Positions 11,815 through 24,600 of a stretch of DNA of 64,000 nt are shown here, in pieces (within the stretch, counting starts at the first letter, position 1; every line of letters begins with the position of its first letter). The position numbers were made by a program, and so were the translations under genes. The stretch lies in the NCBI GenBank assembly GCA_001630475.1, contig KV419401.1:62001-126000 (forward strand), read 5' to 3'. The stretch is from Sistotremastrum niveocremeum HHB9708 (lineage: Eukaryota > Basidiomycota > Agaricomycetes > Sistotremastrales > Sistotremastraceae). The notes below the pieces were generated by a model, which did no database searches, was not told the DNA's origin, and saw only the letters and a program-made list of their open reading frames with translations.

Positions 11815-14800
11815 TTAGATCCCGACATGTTGAGGTTGTGCCGAGAATTGAGTGTAATGTTGATACTGTTGCTGGAGCTGCTGCTCCATACTACCCATAG
11901 AGACGCTCAGCCCCATATCGCCCATGCCGCCTTCCATGCCCGACACGCCCATATCAGACATGCCGGACATGGTCATTTCGAGCGGCATCGCCACCACCTC
12001 AGTGGCGTACATTGATGGCGAATTAGACCGGCTCGGCGCGGGGCTGGGATTATACGATACATAGGATGCGTCGGGGCTGTCGACGAGGTGAGGTTGTTGA
12101 TCGAGCGTTTGTGAGATCATCGTCGCGCGGGGCTGGTATTCTGGAGCAGTGGTGTAACCCATAGAGGAATCGTAGACAGCCTCGATGGCCTGCTGAGACT
12201 GAGCACTGTTGACCGATTCGATCGCCATCGACTCTGGGAGTTGTTCCAGCGATTGCATGGTACCAGCGTCGGCGAGAGATGACTGAACAGTAGATGCGTC
12301 CGCTCTTGACACGTAACCCATTCCAGGGCTGGATCTCGTACTGGCGGTACCTCTGGACTGATCGACACCCGCGAAGCCAACAGTAGTCGCACTCGCACTC
12401 TCCGTAGAGCCATCGTTGACATAAGCGTACATGTCCTGCGACGCATTGAAATAATCGCCAGCACTGTTGTTATTCTCAACCTGAGGCTGAGGATAACTCA
12501 TGCTCGTCTGAGGACGACGGATGTTCTCCGAAGCGCTTCTGGGTACATATCCATACCCATAGCTAGGAGTGACACTGCGATGTCTTCGGATAGGACCGAT
12601 GGAGGAGTCCTGTTGCGAATATTGATCAGCGAGACCGGGAGGATAGAGCGATGCGTGGTCGAATGCCTGCGTATGCGATGGAGCAGAGAGTGAAGCACCC
12701 ATCGTCTGGCGCATGGCATACGCGACCTGAGGCTGGAGATAAGGATGGGAAGCTACAGACTGAGCTTGCTGATAACCCGGGATAGGCGACGGCGTAGAAT
12801 TAAGCGTAGGAGCAGCTGGACTAGGCGTGACAGCCCTATTCAATCCTCCGTTGTAAGATCCATTAGATCCTGAGGTCCACTGTTGGGGCGAGGTATTGAC
12901 GGAGTTCAGATAAGGGGAGACGGAGCCAGATTGAGAAGTCGCAGTCGCGGCGTAAGGGATCTCTTGGCTAGGCGGGGTCGAGTATCCGTTCGCGGATCCT
13001 GATCCCTGAAGTTCATCGCCGTGCGCATCATCTGATCCACCATGTGAAGAGTGATCCTGCTCCAAGTCAAGCTCCTCCGTCTCGATATGCATGCCTTGTC
13101 CCACTTCGACCTCGCGAATTTCGGCACTCATCCCCTGGTCTTCCTCCGATTCGAACTCCTCTTCCGAGCCGTACGGAGTCGATTGAGTAGACCATCCATT
13201 CTGCGCGTTCGCATACAAGTAACCGGTATGCGTGCGTTGATGCTGTGCCAGATTATCAGATCGTGAAAATCTTTTGCCACATTCCTCGCACGAAAAGGGC
13301 CGTTCGAGCTATACACGTGATTAGAATGTCGGCCGATTGATAAATGAAAATTAATAAACGTACAGTATGCGTTCGCACATGTCTTTTGAGGTGCTCCATC
13401 CTCTTGAAGAGCTTGCCACACGAGAACAAGGGGCATTGGAAGGCACGGTTGGACTCTCGGGGCTCGTCATTATAGTTGCCATTCATGTTTGCGGGGTGTG
13501 CCGGAACATTGATGGACGGATGCGAATTATAATGGGGAGGATATGGAGGTAAGGTAGATGAATGGATTGCTAGAGGAGATGGTTGGAAGGTGGTAGTAGT
13601 CGCAGAGGCGGAATTAGGGAGGGAATTGGATGTGCTGAAGGAGGAGCGAGGAGTAATAGGGGCAGGCGAAGATTGTACACTTGATAGGTGGCTTGCAGAA
13701 GTGGATAGATTACTGCGTGAATAAGTAAGTGGTAAGGTATGTCGTGATAATGTTTGCGAATGTGATTGGAGCTGCGCTTGGTTCAGGCTGGCTGTGGACA
13801 TGGGAAGCGCCGAGTAATTTTGCGAAGCGCGGGCGGGAATCGAGCTCCCTTTGTGCTGCAGAGAATATGCGCCGTAGGCAGGCGCTGACTGAGGTGGGCG
13901 AACGTAGAACGCATTTTGGCCAGCGGCTAATGAAGCGCCGTCCATAGTCACAGAATCCGAGTCCTCCTCGGGTGGTGACTGTTTCCGCTCGACAGAGGGC
14001 TTACGGACGCCACCATAAGGCACGCCCACCGTCAATCCCTTGAGAGGCTTCTTTCGTCTCTGCTTGTACGTCGGCGATCCCTCTGAGAGACCCAACATGC
14101 CGCTGAAGAATTGCTTGCCACCTGGGCCGGCAGAACCCAGTCGTGTCCCGTTGGCTGATTCGCTGGGGCTGCTGTCGGGAGAAGTGTCTCTACTGGGAGC
14201 CGTAGACACGGATGATTGACGCGCTGCGTTGGAAGCAGCGACAAGACGGTCGGCGCTACTGATGATACCATTGACGACGCCGGCCGCAGCGGGCGTATCG
14301 TCAGGTTTCTTCGTCTCCCTCTGGGTGTCGTGCTGTTGAGCCTGAGAGAACTGCTCGAATAGGGGTCGTTTGGGGTCGTAGATGAAGGAGGCAGCAGGTT
14401 CCCCCTGTACTGCAGTGGTGGGCTCTTGGCCAATTTTCTCGCGTTTGAGATCTCGCTCGAGGGCGTCCAGGAACAGACGGTCGTGGGGCACGGAGAACCT
14501 AAGCGTTGATTAGTAAGGGGTTCGGTAGCGGTGAGAATGACATACCAGTAGAATACTTTCTGCTTCTTCTGTGTGCGAATGCATTGGTATTTGAAGAGGA
14601 GGTCGAGGAAGGGGCTCTTTGGTTCTTCGAGACAGGCGTCGGTGCCAGGCTTGAGATTTCGGAGGTCTGAGAAGACACCCTCCTCGAACTTCTTCATGTT
14701 GCGGACTGGTCGACCAAAGGCCTCGAAACGGAAGACCAGCGACCTGACGATGTCGGTCCCTGTGATGTGGTAGAGTCCACTCCAGAGCACACAGGTCACG

Positions 14801-15069
14801 TACTCCCCTGAGGGCAGCAGAAAGCGGTTGAGGGCGGGATGCTGGTTTGGATTGGGGATGGGGACGGGGGCGTTGGGTGCAGACCATCGTGAGGGGGCGG
14901 TTGCGAGGAAGAATTTGAGACGGTCGAGATGGGCGAGAGAGCTCTGCTCCTGGACGGTGAGGGGACGGGTAGTGACAGAGTTGGAGGAGTCGGGGGCGGC
15001 GGCGTTGAGAGCGTAGGGCGTTGCTGGCGACGACGAGGAGGGCGTGTTCATCGTCGAGGGGGAGATCAT
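11815..15069 (-). CDS. STE12: Ste12-family transcription factor with two C2H2 zinc fingers
   Basis: Three exons, 15069-14546, 14498-13364, 13308-11815; introns 47 and 55 nt; 1050 residues from [10 protein letters not shown] (the next Met, at 15051, is an alternative start). The Ste12 DNA-binding domain spans about residues 46-205, with [55 protein letters not shown] and [20 protein letters not shown] across intron 1. Two C2H2 fingers lie near residues 530-580: [19 protein letters not shown] and [18 protein letters not shown], split exactly by intron 2. The rest is Ser/Gln/Pro-rich, as in activation regions. In basidiomycetes Ste12 acts below the pheromone/filamentation MAP kinase cascade. The double DNA-binding architecture is normal for this lineage but absent from yeast Ste12. 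Confidence 0.95.
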
Positions 15070-18000
15070 GGAGGTCGAGACGGGAGAGGAGAGGAAAGCC
15101 GAGGGGGAGTAAATAGGATTATTTGAAAGACATATAAGGACATCTGGGATCTTGATGGACCAAACAAGCGACACGTGCGGAGCCCGAATCGGGCGCTTCT
15201 TCGATCCCGGTAGCCGAACGCCGACCGAAGATCCGACTGTCATCGACGCTCGTTGCCTGCGCAGCCTCTGATCCCATCACATCCCAGCTGGCGACCGTTC
15301 GCATTGCAGACGCGCACTTTAATTTTTGAGACTATTTCTGCGATTATTTCGAGTGATATTATCGCATTGCCAAGTGCCCGGGCCGGCATGCACGCACTGG
15401 ATCTGCGAGTGGCTTTCAACATTAAAGTGGCCTCCAGACGCGCAAAAGTGATGGGTTGCTCAATGCATCGCCTGCAGACCTGAATGCAGGCCAGACTACA
15501 GCCTTGGTCTCTCCGCAACCACCCGATCGCACACCAGATTAGTCGGACGCAATGACACGGTGCACCGCCTATGCGATTCTCAGGGCAGCCGGCTTCACAT
15601 CCGAGATCTCGTCCCAATCCGGCTACCCCCACAGCTCGGCCCACACGGCCCCTGCCATTGGCTCGGTCCTTTCCGGCTACTCACCAACTTTAATCTCGTT
15701 CTTGCTCGTCGACGTTCATCAGCCTTCTCGGACTGCACCCATGGCCTCCAATGAGCCCTCCCCAATGCTCATCACGTACGCAGTCTCCCCACCGCCGTTC
15801 TGCCGTGGCATCGGGGCGCCCATCAATGACCACTCACCTCCCCGATCCGTGACGGTCTTTCGTATCATCCGTTAAACCACCACGTCCTGACTCGCTCCAA
15901 TTCGCGCTGAATATTAGAAATAACATGTACCAGCGTCTCTAGTGATTACATACACATGTCCAGCTCCTCATCGGCCTCACTACTGAAACTGCATTTCTGC
16001 TGCATTTCATGAACGGATACTGCCCGGAAAACAGGCTCATCAGTCTCTCCTCCAATTGTCTTATTCGATCGCAGTAAATGTCACGCTGGAGCACCATCCC
16101 AAGGTCCGATCTGCAAACTACATGTCGTGTGACCCAACATACAATGGCCCGTGCCAACCTCTCATTTCCATTTCCGGAACATCCCACTTCTCGTGCCTTG
16201 CAATTTAATTACAGAGCTTCCAACCATCCAGATCTTATTCAGAAAGATCTTCATACGTGGCAGATCCAATCGTACCAACCCCAGCTTTTTCCAATATCGA
16301 TCACTCGCCCTGCCCCGAATAAATGGTCGAACCTGACTCACTCGGCAAGCCGGCACACCACGGCTGCCACCGCACAGCCACACAACTCACTCCTTTTATG
16401 GATCGTCGATTCAGGGGGATCTGCATTTTTCTAGACGCATCGATGCCCTCGCTAACTGCTCTCCGTGCCAATCCTTGGGCCAAGGGCCCGGTTTCATTAA
16501 TTCATAATTCCACAAAGCTTGATCTTCTATCTCTACAGTCATCGACGACTTCTATCCCCTTACTTGATATCTTCTCTTCTGGATCTCCAATTGGAGGAAG
16601 CGTTCTTGATCCACGATTTCGTCCGAGGATACATTGGGTTAAAGAAATATTCGGCCGATGTTGTATTCAATAGGACCTGCTTTATCAATCACTCGCGACC
16701 CTGAGTAGATTTGATTCCGGCCGGCTCATCACTGATGCTGATAGTCTACAGGAACAAGATACAGTGAAAGATAGAGATCCGAGCAAAGTATACCAGCTAT
16801 ATCAAGCAGACACCCATAAAGGTCATACGAACATCAGGAGGATTCGGCGCAAGCTGGCAAACCACAGTCCACGGAATCTCCCTCGGGTCCGAAAAGGTAG
16901 AAGGATAGTCCTAGCGAATCGTAACAGCCCTAGAAGGTCCATCAAGGGGATTCTTGTCTTCTCAGCCTCGAAGAGAGTCCGTCAACGGATGCGGATGTAG
17001 CCCAAAAGTTTCAACGGACCCTATCGAAATCAGCAGCATATCCCAAGCGCCCAGAAGCAAACCAGCACGTCAACATTGCCCAACAACGCATACCCCAATT
17101 TTAGAGATCTCGACTTGGCTGCTTGGCCACGTACTTTTCTCACAGAGCAAGACGTGTTTAGAGGTTTCATGAAGATGTTGCCGAGCATAACCGTGTCATA
17201 AGTGTAGAGGGCCGTGGAGCCGGTCAGGTTCAAGGTCGATGGTGTAAAGTCTTGGATCATAGCTTGCGACAGGGTTTCTCCGAGGTTCGTCCACATGGGC
17301 CTAAGGGATCGAAAGATGCAAGATGCATCATGAACATAGCGCTAGAAGACGAGGTTTTACGTGAAGTTGCCCGACTGAGCAACCATGGGAACTTTACTTG
17401 TGCGAATGTGGGTGACGTTGTGATGGACACTGGACAGAGTCTAGAGTCTCTCGGCATGTTGCCGCCACGGCATTCAGTGCATTGCATTTCTTCGAGTCAT
17501 CTGTTTAGCCCAGAGACGCTCACTGCTGGATGGATTGCATAAAAAGTCGGCGGGGATGGGGATGAGGAGTCCATTCGGCAGAACTAAGAGATATTATTCG
17601 TTCGCCATGCCAGTGCAAATATTGGACGACGTACATTGAAATTGAGGTTTCAACTCGAATATCTCAGTGGCCCTCACGATGACGATATGGATCTCGATCG
17701 TTCCTGCAACTGTACGGATGATTCTTGAACAACTGTCCCTCCAAGCCAATATTAGGCAGTCAGTCAGGTGGACCCAACTTCTGCTTCCGCTTCTCTTCGC
17801 CTCTTGTCTTGAAGATCGCGAGAGTTGTCCATCGAGACTTCGAGGGTGGTTGCTCGAAAGTAAATATAGCCACTCTCTTGGCTCCCCCAGCTTCGGGTCC
17901 CAGGTCGAGCGTAGATCGAGACTGGGCCTGTCTCACATTCGCATTAGCATTGACATCGAGAATGAAGGGGGCAACGGAGTGTCCGCCGGCTGCGGATACG

Positions 18001-19335
18001 CCGGTCATCATTGACATATGGATCTCATAGCGTGGAAACTTTCAATAGTACCGTAGATCATAGATCAATGAGATCGCGGTTGTTGTGCCACTCCTCGGTA
18101 CATGTATATGTCTGTGACCTCACTCGCCCTAGAAAAATTTTAAGACCAAACCAAGTCTTTAGATATGAACAAGACATACTGTAGCGCTCGGTCGTCAGGA
18201 ACCGTCATTGCTACCATTATGCGTTCACCTTCACGTTCAAGGGAGACGGAGACGGATAATGAAATTGGCTCTTCACCTCGATGTGCCTGTATCGGGTCCA
18301 CGCGCAACCAGGGTAGGGACCTTGGGGACATGCAGAAGAGGGTCGAATATCGCGCTCGGCACCGTGCGAGCAAGGTCAACCAGGGAAAGAACTCGAATAT
18401 CATATATTCCAATTTGCCAAGTGGACCGTCATTGAAAAGGGCTTCTGGTCAAGATCACGTCGTCGTCGTAGTTGTCGTTTTGATTTCGGTCTCTTGGGAA
18501 CTGCCAGGTTGAGCGCTGAGTACTGAGTGCCCGTGGGCGGAAGTTGTCGTATTGGTTTTTCGTGGTCGTCATGAACGTGGATTTGAAACTCCGGCGCGAA
18601 CCCACGCACTGCCTGCGAGGTACATGTACCTGGAAAATCATAGCAAGTGGGCATTGCTATCGGCATGCTTAAGGAAATTCGTCTCAGCCTTATGCATGTG
18701 GACTGCCATCTCGAAAGTCGTCGGACGCTTAGATAATTCCCAGAACTATTTTAGTTGCAAAATTCTTGGTTTTGAGGCACAACAAACAACTATATGTATA
18801 TATCAACAGTTGTAAGACTTGGGTCGTCGGATGTCGTGCTTTTTGGGTCTTCCTCCACCTCACTTGATTGAGACTTGAACGACTTGTTTTGTGGCCTTGT
18901 TAACTCCTGAATAGTTTGGGCCCTCGGGGTTATTTTGTCGTTGAGGAACATATCTACCCTTGACAGTAGCTAGAATCTCCTTTCTTTGGCCCTATATATC
19001 CCCTAGATGACTGTCGAATTTTGTTTATTCCGGATGCTCCAGTTCATAGGCTGCTAACATGTCTAAAAAGACGAGCGCTAAATTTTGACAAAATCAAACC
19101 AGTGTCCTCATCCGTCAACGGCATATTCCAGATACCTTGCATTACGGGAAGAGCTGAAGGCCTCTAGGGAATTTTGGCGATGAACATTTTGAAGTAAGTA
19201 AGAGGCTATGGTGTGCTGGCAGTCTAATCGCTCAGAGCTCTGTAGTATGAAGGTGTCTCATGAGCCAACAAATATCGAAGATGCAACTAGCTTGTTATAA
19301 ATGGTCCCTCGACATAACATACAAGTCTGAAGAGT
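15070..19335. other. 4.3-kb gene-poor region
   Basis: No gene could be assembled. The part nearest 15070 is the Ste12 promoter, which is long as expected for a regulated factor. Several ORFs of 60-116 codons occur on both strands, overlap each other and lack recognised domains. See the separate entry for a possible remnant at 17030-18017. Confidence 0.4.
17030..18017 (-). pseudogene. Possible gene remnant, function unknown
   Basis: Two minus-strand open stretches read like protein rather than noise: 18017-17760 (MSMMTGVSAAGGHSV...FILDVNANANVRQ...) and 17350-17030 (RPMWTNLGETLSQAMIQDF...LNLTGSTALYTYDTVML...). They are in different frames, with several stops between them and no convincing splice path, so an intact gene is unlikely. 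No family recognised. Confidence 0.2.
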
Positions 19336-20832
19336 CTAGGATATGCTATACTTGCATTTTTCAGACAAGGAGATAGTATCATGCGAGCCTGATCGACTCA
19401 ACACGACGATTCCCTCCTCAGCCGCCTTCTTCGCATACTCCTTCCAATTTTTAAGCCGTCGTTTCTCATAGAATTTACGATCTGACTTGAGAAGCAAGTC
19501 GTTGACGGCGGAGCGTGCGGGCGCTTGCTTACGTCCAACAACGACCAACGACTTCAACGCCTTGACAAGGGGTTCATACAGCTGGGGCAGTTTTGAATTT
19601 GTCGTCTTCGTAGGTATGCCAGAGTTGCCTTTACTTGGCTTGGACGTGTCGCAAAGCGCAATCCAAGAATAGCCCCGCTGCAGAGCATCGTGGCCCAGGA
19701 TCACGACCTGAGCCGCCGACGCTAGCTTGGCATACTTGGTGAAATTGGAGATACCGATGCGTTTGTAGATATCCGGGTCTTTGTGTAGCAGTTGAGCCGC
19801 TACCAATGATCTCGAAGATTGTGTGTTGCCAGTTTTCTGATAGTCATCCTTCAAGACTTGAATCAAGGGCAGGAACTGGTTCTGGATTGTCGTGTTGCCT
19901 GTGAAAACTGCTCCGTCAAGGTAAATTAATAATTTGATGTTTGTTTTAAACTTAGGATATGCACTCACACGAACTGGAAGGATGGCCTTGTAAAACGTTC
20001 GAAGTTTGGGGAGGTGGTGAGGGTGTAGCAGAGTCGGCGGTTCCCTTCATGCCCTTCTCTTGAGCCGCGCCAACGAGAACATTGGGCTTGGAAGACTCGG
20101 GCTGTACCTTAACACTGCTCTTTGTATCGGTTTGGGTATTTGAGCTCAATCCCGGCATCGAAGATGACGAGCTCGTGGGAGCTTTGGAGATCATTTGGTC
20201 CCATTTCAAGATGTGGGACGCTTGTTCAATCAAACTGCCATGAGCCGAATCTGGGGCAATCAAGACAATGTCGTATCGCCTGTGTCTCAAGACCGACATT
20301 GCATAAGCAAAATCCCGGTCGCCAGAGATCAAGATGATTGTCGATGATGGATTATCCATGGCGTGGAATAACATATCCACTGAGAGGTGTGAATGACAGG
20401 AAATCCCAACACAAGGAGGAAATAAGACATCACCTATAAGCATGTTGTCCGCGACCTCCTTCGTGCCGTTGTGTGGGCAGTCCACGAGTGCAACGCCTGA
20501 CCGCTGCAACTCCGAACGTAGGTTCATAGCTTTCACAGAGACGTCTGAGAGTTCAGAGTAGGCCCTGAAGACGGAAATCGACCCGAAACGTTCAGTGGCG
20601 TCGCGAACGCGTCGGACGATGTCAGCGCCAGACGAGCCCAGAGCAGGGCGACAATTCTAGACAAATATTCCATAGTAAATAAATCAACAAAAGAGTTTCT
20701 TGCTCTACTTACCTCGAGATCCCAGAATACTGCAGCAGTACGGTTATTTGTGCTAGGATACGCCGGAATATACATCCTCGAGAACCTGGATAATGGCAGC
20801 GACGGTAAGATTCGAAGGGCTTGGGTTACCAT
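19336..20832 (-). CDS. NYN-domain ribonuclease with two C-terminal LOTUS-like repeats (MARF1/limkain-like)
   Basis: Four exons: 20832-20713, 20656-20434, 20379-19969, 19898-19336; 438 residues. The acceptor of exon 4 could instead give a start at 19907, adding three residues. The NYN (PIN-like) nuclease fold covers about residues 33-165: AAVFWDLENC (D38), GTKEVADNMLIVDMLFHAMD (D110), TIILISGDRDFAYAMSVLRH (D135, D137) and RYDIVLIAPDSAHGSL. The acidic residues expected for metal-dependent RNA cleavage are all present. The C-terminal half has two similar 75-residue blocks (NQFLPLIQVLKDD...GYSWIAL and QLYEPLVKALKSL...DTISL) that resemble tandem OST-HTH/LOTUS domains. Metazoan MARF1 pairs the same modules to destroy mRNAs; RNA silencing or decay is inferred here. 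Intron 2 is 54 nt and reads through in frame. Confidence 0.85.
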
Positions 20833-21631
20833 AGTAGAGTCGACGCCTGCGAGATCACGCCAGATACGCTGTGCTTGGGCTGAGGGCAATATTACTTTCT
20901 GCACACTATTGGCCGAAAGACATGCCCCCTCGTGGATTTCGGCACGCCATTAATGCATTGACACTAGCGCCCCTAGCATATTAGTTCTTACGTGAGTGAA
21001 CTCTCGAGTCGTACCTCTTTGCTGTGTATTTAATTCGCAGTTCAAGATTTTTTATTAGATGGTGGGTGAAAATTTTCGACATATAAGCAAGAAGGAGAGG
21101 CTTTCCGAAGCGTATGAAGGGCTTCAGCCTTCAAAACTAGGCTTGACTTCGCTTGAGAATGCAAGGAATGCGCTCTGAGTAAGATTTCTGGCAAGTAGCT
21201 TCCACAGAAATTTTTCCTTTGAGAGTTCTGGGTGTTAATGAACTTCGAGCCAGTGCATTTGTTGGATCGCGCAACTCGAAGACCACGATGCAAGCTGGGA
21301 GGGTAAACATGGGGGACTCGGAGTTTGCGGTTAGGAACCCGGCAAGGGCGAGTACGTCATTCCAATCACGTGTTTATCGGCACCGAGAACGTGACTCCAG
21401 CGTGACAGCGGCTTTGCTTTGTCAGCCCGCCATTCTCTTCCGTGCCCTCACGACCTCACGAGCTTTATGTGCAGAACAACCGTATCCCAACACCTCCTTG
21501 ACATTCGTACACCTGGAGTCACTATTGCTGATGGTATTACGCCGCGACATTGGCTTGATGTGCGTGGATTGAACAAGTTGTTCACGCGAGTTGTTGGGAC
21601 TGGGTTAGTGGAAAGCAGGGGAGACGTTCAT
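20833..21631. promoter_or_regulatory. Divergent promoter region (NYN gene / SHPRH-like gene)
   Basis: About 800 bp between two divergently transcribed genes, so it should carry both promoters. No defined operator was identified. Its distal part is open in frame with the SHPRH-like gene from an ATG at 21467, so it may encode a longer N-terminus. Confidence 0.5.
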
Positions 21632-24600
21632 ATGGTCGGTGGAGGGAAAGGGAAGAAGAGAGCATTGGAAGATGAAAGCGCATTGGATAGGCCGTTCAAG
21701 AAACCTAGGTTGCCCTCTCCGTCTCCATCTAATGAACCACATTCCTTTATCCCCTCTACCCAGAGCGACGAGGCCCTTCTGGCAGTGACTCATACTTTCC
21801 ATCTGGGTTTTACAATTGCCAACGAAGATCATGCCGTCTCCCAATCCATCAGATCAATCTGGTCTGATGAAGAAACCCAGTTGGTCGAGGACCTCGCAGC
21901 TCGGCAGGGAGACAGCCTGGAACCTGCTACCTACGACCTGGGTCCGGTTTATATGCAGTCCAATACCGGTCATCCCGTGTGCGTCGTGGGACCTGACGAC
22001 AGCGAATCCGATCTATCTCGAACACCATTGCTGACTCTTCCTTCCCTCGAAGACGTCTCTATGGATGACCTCGACTTTGATCCGCGAGTGGCAGACCTCT
22101 TCGCCAGCTGTTGTAATTTGGAAAATCTTGGTAAAATACAAACACGTTCACACATCAGTCTATCCCACATTCCTTCCTTTGAGACGAACGACGATCTTTC
22201 CGAACTTCCCTTTCGCATCACTTTAACAATGAACATCTACCTTCTTCCCTCGATTATGGAACCTATCAAAGTATCAAATCGATTCGATGTCTCAGCTGAG
22301 TCACAACGGAGGGTCCTACAACATATTTTTCCCTCCCCAGAGACGGAGCATCCTGCTGCCGTCGATATCCCCTTCTTCTATTCTAGCCTGTCGCCTGCTC
22401 CCGCGATTCAACCCGCCATAGATCATGCTGTACAACCTCCATTACTTCGTCCCACACTCCTTCCATTTCAACGTCGCAGTACTCTGAGGCTCCTTGCTCT
22501 AGAGGGGAAGACTATAGACGCCTCCGGTCAAGTACACGATCTCCCTCAGCACGAGTATCTCAGACCCGGGCTCTGGGAGACTGTCCAGAAACCCACATCA
22601 ACCTCATCGGACGCGTCCGTCTCTGGCTCTGGTAGCGGAGATGTGTGGTACTTCAACCGAGTTACGGGGGCTCTTACAGATAAACTGCCTACTGGAAGTG
22701 TCCCATTAGGCGGATTATTAGCCGAAGAAATGGGTCTGGGTATGTTATATCTTATTTATCTCATTTACGATGACAAACTCTTCGTCCAGGCAAAACTCTT
22801 GAATGTCTTGCGCTCATTCTTTTGAACCCTTCACCGAATCGAAATCCGACGGCTAAAAAGTACAATTCAATTATTGATCTTGAAATCAAAGAAGTCAAGG
22901 TCAGGAACGGATTGGAGCCTGCGCATTAATCTAATCTTCCATCAACAGACTACCCTGATCGTAACACCACAATCACTGGCCGAACAGTGGCTTGACGAGA
23001 TAAAACGACACACTCCTCACCTCAAAGTTTTCGTCTATCCCGGATGGTCTCGACTAGAAGTTCCCATAACCGAAGAAGATGCCATGCTACAAAGAGAAAA
23101 ACTGAAACGTAAAGAAATACGCACGAGAGTGCGCAGTCACAGTCGGGGAGAGTCGGACAAAGAAAACGATATGATACTCGATGAAATCGATAGTTCAGTC
23201 ATGGACTGGGCTACCTACGTCAATCAATTCGACATAGTTATCACGAATTTCACGATTCTGCAGCAGGATCTGTCTGTTGCTCGGGCTCCGATGGCTAGAC
23301 CTCGGCGAGAGGCCGCAATGAATCGATACAACGAGGGACAGCGTCCCCGAAGTCCTCTCATCATGGTGGAATGGGCGCGAGCTATCATGGATGAAGTACA
23401 GCTGGTGGGTACTGGAAAGGCGGCGGAGATGATGTCCCTCATCCCTCGCCGTTCGTCCTTGGCTGTTTCGGGTACCCCAGCGAAGACGAACGTGGCCGAC
23501 TTGGCAAATGTCTTAAAGTTTCTTAAGATTAACGACGCTATCGCGACTCCGCGTCACTGGCAGCGACTCTTGAAACCTGGCTTTTCCGACGTCTTCACGC
23601 GTCTCTTTCAACGGATATCTATCCGAACGCTCAAAGCCAAGGTCCAGGATGAATTGACGATACCAACCCAACGGCGCTTTGTGGTCGGTATCGAGATGGG
23701 CAAAGTTGAACGACATGTATGTGTTGTTGATCTCCCATGACTGAGCCCTCAAGTTTAACATGCGTCCGATGACAGGTATACAACGAACACTTAAGACAGG
23801 CGTTGGCCGAACTTGGCCTGAACCACGACGGCAAGCCACTCTTTGAAGGATGGCAGGTTGACGTCGGTTTGCTGCGCACGTGGATCAGAAAGTTACGTGC
23901 TTTGGCAACCCACCCACAGGTTGGTCAATTGCTTGGACGCGACCGCATTGGATACGACGGTGGCAATCTCAAGAGTATCTCACAAGTGCTTGACGTAAGT
24001 GAGATTTCCTCGGCGTCAGGTACTTATTACGTATTGAGCTACTGCTCAGAGCATGCGGGAAGAAAGTTGGCGCGCACTCATGGACGATCGCAAAAATATG
24101 GTATTATCTACAATATAATTTCTCGCAATTACTGCTTACCTATTTCCAGCTCCAATTGTCGATCAGGCACGCGCAACTTATTCAGTCGGACGAAAACAAT
24201 CATCAGCGTTATCAGAACGCACTTGCACTTCTTTTGGAGTGCCAGGCCGGCGCTTCACAATTGCTGCATGACCTGGACAGCGCATCTCAAGAACATCGCC
24301 GAGCTGGTTTCATTTTACGTCGCGAAGCTCTCCGCCAACACAAGGGGATAGAAACAGAAGACAATGGTACAGCAATGGAAGAATCTCAGGACGTCGACGT
24401 CGACATGGAGAGTTCTGATATTGAAGATGAAGAAAACAGTTTGCCCAAAACGATTGCCGGACAGGAGCACTCAGCGAAAACTCTGTCGCTGCAGCTCCGT
24501 TATCGTGAAGCGCAAGTAGTCCAACATCGAATTTACTTTCTCCTGGGCGACGTTTATCATGTTTTGGGGAGCACGGTGGCCGAAACTGAGGCCTATGAAA

